Positions 5,672 to 8,746 of a stretch of 8,746 nt of DNA are shown piece by piece. A model generated the notes under the pieces. The model worked only from the letters and a program-made list of their open reading frames with translations. It was not told the DNA's origin and searched no databases. Position 1 is the stretch's first letter. Each line of letters begins with the position of its first letter. Made by a program: the position numbers and the translations under genes. The DNA is from DATKMS01 sp041497995 (GTDB taxonomy: Bacteria; Desulfobacterota; Binatia; HRBIN30), in contig JBGQHM010000287.1 in NCBI GenBank assembly GCA_041497995.1, positions 1-8,746 on the forward strand, written 5' to 3'.

Positions 5672-6616
5672 CTAGACGAACAGTGAGCTAATGGATTCTT
5701 CGTAATGAGTCCGATGGATGGACTCGCCAAGCAAGTGGGCGACGGACAGCACCCTGATCTTCGGGCACTGTTGCGCTTCAGGACGCAACGGGATGGTGTC
5801 GGTGACGATCAGTTCGCTCAGTGCGGAGTCCTGGATACGGGAAATCGCGGCGCCAGAAAGGACCGCATGCGTGCAGCAGGCAAGGATCGCCCTGGCGCCG
5901 TTCTCCTTCAAGGCCGTAGCTGCTGCCGCGAGTGTACCCGCCGTATCCACCATATCGTCGATGAGGATGGCGACGCGGTCACGTACCTCACCCACGATGT
6001 GCATCTCCGCGACTTCGTTGGCGCGCGCCCGTCGCTTGTCGATGATCGCGAGCGAGGCATCCAGGTGTTTGGCAAAGGCGCGGGCGCGCTCGACGCCGCC
6101 GGCGTCGGGTGACACCACGCTCACCTCGTGTTGATTAAGCTGTTCGCGAACATAGGGAAGGAGCACGGGTGTGGCGAAGAGGTTGTCGACCGGCACGTTG
6201 AAGAAGCCCTGGATTTGGCCGGCGTGCAAGTCCACGGTCAGCACGCGTGCGGCGCCAGCAGTGGTAATCAAATCCGCCACGAGCTTGGCGCTGATCGGTA
6301 CGCGAGGAGCTACTTTGCGATCCTGCCGGGCGTAACCGAAATACGGGACCACGGCGGTGATGCGCTTGGCGGAGGCGCGCCGGAAGGCGTCGAGCATGAG
6401 CAGCAGCTCGATGAGGTTGTCGTTTACGGGCGTGCAGGTGGATTGGATCACAAAGACATCGCCGCCGCGTACGTTCTCAGCGATCTCGACCAAGATCTCG
6501 CCGTCGCTGAAGCGACGCACCTCGGCCGCACCGCGCGATACGCCCAGGTAGGCGCACACCGCGTCGGCAAGGGCGGGATTCGAATTGCCCGCGAAAACTT
6601 TGATCTCGTCTTTCAC
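5672..6616 (-). CDS. prs: ribose-phosphate pyrophosphokinase (PRPP synthase)
   Basis: This 314-residue enzyme makes PRPP from ribose 5-phosphate and ATP for nucleotide, His and Trp synthesis. Family motifs are FSDGE (36-40), the ATP-contact region PYFGYARQDRK (91-101), the metal site VDLHAGQIQGFF (128-139), SPDAGGVERARA (169-180), IIDKRR (191-196, with the catalytic Lys194 and Arg196) and the PRPP loop DDMVDTAGTL (220-229). The length matches class I enzymes. The start is inferred as GTG at 6616, because conserved sequence begins there (V/M-KDEIKVFAGN). The only longer reading runs back through tRNA-Gln and cannot be right. The Shine-Dalgarno signal is weak (GGAA close to GTG). It lies 32 nt downstream of tRNA-Gln and 25 nt upstream of rplY. 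Confidence 0.96.
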   Translation of the reverse strand: MKDEIKVFAGNSNPALADAVCAYLGVSRGAAEVRRFSDGEILVEIAENVRGGDVFVIQSTCTPVNDNLIELLLMLDAFRRASAKRITAVVPYFGYARQDRKVAPRVPISAKLVADLITTAGAARVLTVDLHAGQIQGFFNVPVDNLFATPVLLPYVREQLNQHEVSVVSPDAGGVERARAFAKHLDASLAIIDKRRARANEVAEMHIVGEVRDRVAILIDDMVDTAGTLAAAATALKENGARAILACCTHAVLSGAAISRIQDSALSELIVTDTIPLRPEAQQCPKIRVLSVAHLLGESIHRTHYEESISSLFV

Positions 6617-6648
6617 GTTTCCGTCACCACTTACGTGCCCACAAGTTA

Positions 6649-6719
6649 CTGGGCGGGAAGGATTCGAACCTTCGATACCGGATCCAAAGTCCGGGGCCTT
6701 ACCGCTTGGCGACCGCCCA
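6649..6719 (-). tRNA. tRNA-Gln (anticodon TTG)
   Basis: This folds as a complete 71-nt cloverleaf. The acceptor stem TGGGCGG pairs with CCGCCCA and the discriminator is G. The D arm is GCC/GGC, the anticodon stem is CCGGA/TCCGG with loop CTTTGGA (anticodon TTG, reading CAA), and the T stem is GAAGG/CCTTC with loop TTCGAAT. No CCA is encoded, so the CCA end must be added by nucleotidyltransferase. The first base directly follows the ispE stop codon, and prs starts 32 nt after the 3' end. The tRNA must therefore be cut from a polycistronic transcript by RNase P and 3' nucleases. tRNA-Gln between ispE and prs is a recurrent arrangement in deltaproteobacteria-type genomes. Confidence 0.97.
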
Positions 6720-7622
6720 TCAGTTTCCCAATGCCGGCGACAGTTCCAATGTCCGCACCGCCTCGGCCCACAACCCTTGGCCACGGAGCCTGGTCGCTGC
6801 ATTGACCGCCGACTCAGGATCGGCACAGAGTCCGAACACCGCCGACCCGCTCCCGGTCATGAGCGCCGCCTGCGCACCTTCTGCCATGACTCTCGCCTTA
6901 AGAGACAGCACCTCGGGATGAATCTCCGCCGCCGCCGCCTCCAAGTCATTCACTAGCAACTCGGTGAATGGCCTACGACCTTCGACGAAGTCCGCGATGT
7001 TACTGACCGGGGCGTCGCTTGTCAATGAAGTCGCCGCTACCCGGACGTGGGCGTACACCAAGCCCGTGGAGAGCGCAAAGCCGTCCGAGCACACGACGAG
7101 ATTGAGGGTCGCGCCGAGAGTGATGGGCGCGACCTGCTCGCCTACGCCACCGATTCGGGCGGGGCGCCCATATATGAAGAAAGGGATGTCGGCCCCGATC
7201 GTGGCACCCAATTCCGCGAGCTGCCCTTCGCGGAGCGGCTGTCCCAGGGTTCGGTTCAGTGCGAGTAACACGGCTGCAGCGTCGCTGCTCCCACCTCCGA
7301 GGCCACTCCCTATCGGAATGCGCTTTTGGATTTCAATGTCGACGGCGATTCGTTGGTTGGCAGCAATCATGAACGCATCTGCGGCGCGATAAGCCAGGTT
7401 ACTGGAGTCTTGTGGCAGTTCGGCTGAGCCTGACCGGATGGTGATGACGGGGCGTACGCCTAAGCCGGGGAGGGGCTTGACGGCGATCCTCAGATCATCA
7501 CACAAGCCGATGGGGACCACTAGGGAGTCGATCAAGTGATAGCCGTCCGACCGGCTTCCGCGAACCCGCAAGCACAAATTCACCTTGGCGGGGGCTCGGA
7601 CCAACTCTCGTACAACCGGCAT
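6720..7622 (-). CDS. ispE: 4-diphosphocytidyl-2-C-methyl-D-erythritol kinase
   Basis: This 300-residue GHMP kinase phosphorylates the 2-hydroxyl of CDP-ME in the MEP pathway to isoprenoid precursors. Motifs are APAKVNLCLRVRG (10-22, with catalytic Lys13), SDGYHLIDSL (25-34), the ATP loop PIGSGLGGGSSDAA (103-116), GADIPFF (143-149, with catalytic Asp145) and the C-terminal glycine loop TGSGSAVFG (256-264). The length is normal. The start ATG at 7622 fits the family N terminus; AAGGA (7626-7630) lies only 3 nt upstream, a tight but plausible ribosome-binding site. It is the first gene of the minus-strand train, preceded by a 107-nt divergent promoter region. The TGA stop (6720-6722) touches the first base of tRNA-Gln. 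Confidence 0.97.
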   Translation of the reverse strand: MPVVRELVRAPAKVNLCLRVRGSRSDGYHLIDSLVVPIGLCDDLRIAVKPLPGLGVRPVITIRSGSAELPQDSSNLAYRAADAFMIAANQRIAVDIEIQKRIPIGSGLGGGSSDAAAVLLALNRTLGQPLREGQLAELGATIGADIPFFIYGRPARIGGVGEQVAPITLGATLNLVVCSDGFALSTGLVYAHVRVAATSLTSDAPVSNIADFVEGRRPFTELLVNDLEAAAAEIHPEVLSLKARVMAEGAQAALMTGSGSAVFGLCADPESAVNAATRLRGQGLWAEAVRTLELSPALGN

Positions 7623-7645
7623 GCGTCCTTCAGCGGGTCCGGGTC

Positions 7646-7660
7646 ACACTAGTTCAGTGT
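7646..7660. promoter_or_regulatory. perfect inverted repeat in the ispE leader
   Basis: ACACT-AGTTC-AGTGT is a perfect 5-bp inverted repeat with a 5-nt spacer, centred about 30 bp upstream of the ispE start codon. It could be a protein-binding site or a short hairpin in the leader. With 5-bp arms it may also be chance. Confidence 0.3.
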
Positions 7661-7682
7661 TGGGGTAGCGGCGGAGGTCACA

Positions 7683-7711
7683 TTGACCCTCCATCCGTGC
7701 TGTGTTAGACG
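7683..7711 (+). promoter_or_regulatory. candidate sigma-70 promoter for tRNA-Arg
   Basis: TTGACC (7683-7688) is followed after 17 nt by TAGACG (7706-7711). The -35 element matches the TTGACA consensus at five of six positions and the -10 element at three of six. Initiation would fall near 7718, about 12 nt before the first base of tRNA-Arg, a typical distance for a tRNA gene. The element is inferred from consensus only. Confidence 0.45.
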
Positions 7712-7729
7712 AGGCATTCGCTTAGTCAA
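7702..7729 (-). promoter_or_regulatory. candidate promoter for the ispE gene train
   Basis: On the minus strand TTGACT (7724-7729) is followed after 16 nt by TAACAC (7702-7707). The -35 match is good (five of six) and the -10 is weak (three of six). Transcription would begin near 7695 and give a leader of about 70 nt before ispE. Its -10 box overlaps the -10 box of the divergent tRNA-Arg promoter. Consensus evidence only. Confidence 0.35.
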
Positions 7730-7801
7730 GCCCCCGTGGTGAAAAGGATATCACACAGGTCTCCGGAACCTGTAGTCCGCGTTCGATTCGCGGCGGGGGC
7801 A
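7730..7801 (+). tRNA. tRNA-Arg (anticodon CCG)
   Basis: This folds as a complete 72-nt cloverleaf. The acceptor stem GCCCCCG pairs with CGGGGGC and the discriminator is A. The D stem is GTGA/TCAC, the anticodon stem is CAGGT/ACCTG with loop CTCCGGA (anticodon CCG, reading CGG), and the T stem is CCGCG/CGCGG with loop TTCGATT. CCA is not encoded. It is transcribed away from ispE and toward the small zinc-ribbon gene, which starts 108 nt beyond its 3' end. No U-tract terminator is seen in between, so read-through is possible. Confidence 0.97.
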
Positions 7802-7824
7802 CGTCCCCTCATCGGAAACTCGCC

Positions 7825-7853
7825 TTGATTTCGGCCTACCGTTTCGGTAAGGT
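7825..7853 (+). promoter_or_regulatory. weak candidate promoter for the zinc-ribbon gene
   Basis: TTGATT (7825-7830) is followed after 17 nt by TAAGGT (7848-7853). The -35 matches four of six consensus positions and the -10 three of six. Initiation near 7860 would give a leader of about 50 nt that contains the SD-masking hairpin at 7887-7907. The same bases can also form the 7833-7854 stem-loop, so this call is tentative. Confidence 0.25.
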
Positions 7854-7854
7854 C
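7833..7854 (+). other. stem-loop downstream of tRNA-Arg
   Basis: TACCG (7837-7841), loop TTT, CGGTA (7845-7849) forms a perfect 5-bp hairpin. It extends by four more pairs (7833-7836 with 7851-7854, one of them G-U) across a bulged A at 7850. A second small stem, CCCC-TGC-GGGG (7857-7867), follows. Neither is followed by a T-run, so an intrinsic terminator is not supported. They could be processing or attenuation structures between the tRNA and the downstream gene. Confidence 0.35.
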
Positions 7855-7886
7855 CGCCCCTGCGGGGGGGGTGGTTATCTTCGGAG

Positions 7887-7907
7887 CCGCCCTCCGAAAG
7901 GAGGCGG
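7887..7907 (+). promoter_or_regulatory. GAAA-loop hairpin masking a Shine-Dalgarno sequence
   Basis: CCTCC (7891-7895), loop GAAA, GGAGG (7900-7904) is a perfect 5-bp stem with a GNRA-class tetraloop. Bulging C7890 adds three pairs (7887-7889 with 7905-7907). The paired GGAGG is the full Shine-Dalgarno sequence of the gene starting at 7910, 5 nt downstream, so the folded form would hide it from the ribosome. The structure is read directly from sequence; regulation is inference. Confidence 0.6.
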
Positions 7908-7909
7908 AG

Positions 7910-8092
7910 ATGGAGTTCCCGAAGTGCCAGAAGTGCAATAGTGGAGTATTGATTCCACTGTCAGACTACGGGCAAGAAGGGGCCTCCGTCCTTTTCAAGG
8001 CTTGGGTCTGTATCAATCCCGATTGTGGGTTTTCGCTCCGAGTCGACAAGGGCGAAGTCAGCTACGGCAAGAAGATTGAACACAAGCACTGA
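7910..8092 (+). CDS. small zinc-ribbon protein (60 aa)
   Basis: The 60-residue product begins MEFPKCQKCNSG, continues LIPLSDYGQEGASVLFKAWV and then CINPDCGFSLRVDKGE, and ends KKIEHKH. Cys6/Cys9 (CxxC) and Cys34/Cys39 (CxxxxC) are spaced as in a compact zinc ribbon, and the 'C-I-N-P-D-C-G-F' knuckle is typical of such folds. The C-terminal KIEHKH could add charge or metal affinity. I chose the ATG at 7910 because a perfect GGAGG lies 5 nt upstream and the protein begins close to the first knuckle; the reading from 7871 lacks such a site. It follows tRNA-Arg and converges on the 5S rRNA gene. No specific family or function is recognised. The strong Shine-Dalgarno and ordered cysteines make it a real gene. 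Confidence 0.85.
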   Translation: MEFPKCQKCNSGVLIPLSDYGQEGASVLFKAWVCINPDCGFSLRVDKGEVSYGKKIEHKH

Positions 8093-8241
8093 ACCACACC
8101 CACCCTCGTTTTGCCCTGGAATATCTCGTCAAACAATCGCTGGAGCCACGGCGGATGTTGGAGCAACCGACTCCGGCCAGCTCCACACGGGGTTAGCCTT
8201 ACGCACCTCTTCACGATGAGACCGGTGGACGCAAGAAAAAT

Positions 8242-8354
<113 letters not shown>

Positions 8355-8430
8355 AAAGCAAGAACCTTCACAATTGCATACGGGAACCGAATGTCGAAAC
8401 CGCCTTGGTTGGCAACAAGATAATATTAGT
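8355..8430 (-). other. 23S-5S spacer
   Basis: This is a 76-nt spacer between the 23S 3' end and 5S. It holds no tRNA. A short GCC/GGC hairpin is possible near 8402-8413; otherwise I see nothing specific beyond presumed processing sequence. Confidence 0.7.

Positions 8431-8746
<316 letters not shown>

Noticed and set aside
5647..5730. N-terminal extension of rplY to 5730
   Set aside because: It overlaps the prs C terminus and lacks L25 similarity; the ATG at 5646 has a good ribosome-binding site.
6617..6826. 70-residue N-terminal extension of prs
   Set aside because: It reads through the tRNA-Gln gene; PRPP synthase homology begins at the GTG at 6616.
7864..7871. Run of eight G
   Set aside because: A homopolymer may be a sequencing or assembly weak point; it lies outside genes and supports no function.
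7726..7938. 70-aa minus-strand ORF
   Set aside because: It covers tRNA-Arg and the leader of the zinc-ribbon gene; no motif.
8132..8184. TGGAGC ... GCTCCA inverted repeat downstream of the zinc-ribbon gene
   Set aside because: Six-base arms over 40 nt apart, no T-run, and repeated GGAG words nearby; could easily be chance. Otherwise 8093-8241 holds nothing I can name.

Overview
The window is GC-rich bacterial chromosome carrying a translation and housekeeping gene cluster; I see no mobile element or CRISPR array. The order ispE / tRNA-Gln / prs / rplY (CTC-type L25) / pth / rpsF / rpsR / DUF2232 membrane protein / rplI matches, from general knowledge, what is common in Geobacter-like and other former 'deltaproteobacterial' lineages. 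ychF often sits between pth and rpsF there and is absent here. I therefore infer a Desulfobacterota/Myxococcota/Binatota-type bacterium; the exact phylum cannot be settled by eye.

Layout, right to left. At the right edge is the 3' end of an rrn operon on the minus strand: the last ~316 nt of 23S (8431-8746) and a 113-nt 5S (8242-8354). Converging on it is a short plus-strand unit: tRNA-Arg(CCG) at 7730-7801, then a 60-residue zinc-ribbon protein (7910-8092) whose Shine-Dalgarno sequence lies inside a GAAA-loop hairpin. A ~107-bp divergent regulatory region (7623-7729) separates this unit from the large minus-strand gene train.

The minus-strand train runs without a real break from 7622 to 124: ispE, tRNA-Gln(TTG), prs, rplY, pth, rpsF, rpsR, DUF2232, rplI, a 57-residue CxxC/CxxC protein, an LplA-like lipoate-ligase-fold protein, and a HEAT-repeat protein. 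Several junctions are extremely tight. The ispE stop codon abuts the first base of tRNA-Gln. pth and rpsF meet as TAAATG. rpsR and the DUF2232 gene overlap as TGATG. The LplA-like and HEAT genes overlap as ATGA.

Functionally, ispE serves isoprenoid (MEP) synthesis and prs makes PRPP. rplY, rpsF, rpsR and rplI build the ribosome, and pth recycles peptidyl-tRNA. The leftmost three genes (124-2233) are accessory: the small zinc-binding candidate, the divergent LplA homologue lacking the usual catalytic lysine, and its translationally coupled HEAT-repeat partner. The LplA/HEAT pair, the heptamer inverted repeat wrapped around its start, and the hairpin-sequestered zinc-ribbon gene are the parts most worth a second look.
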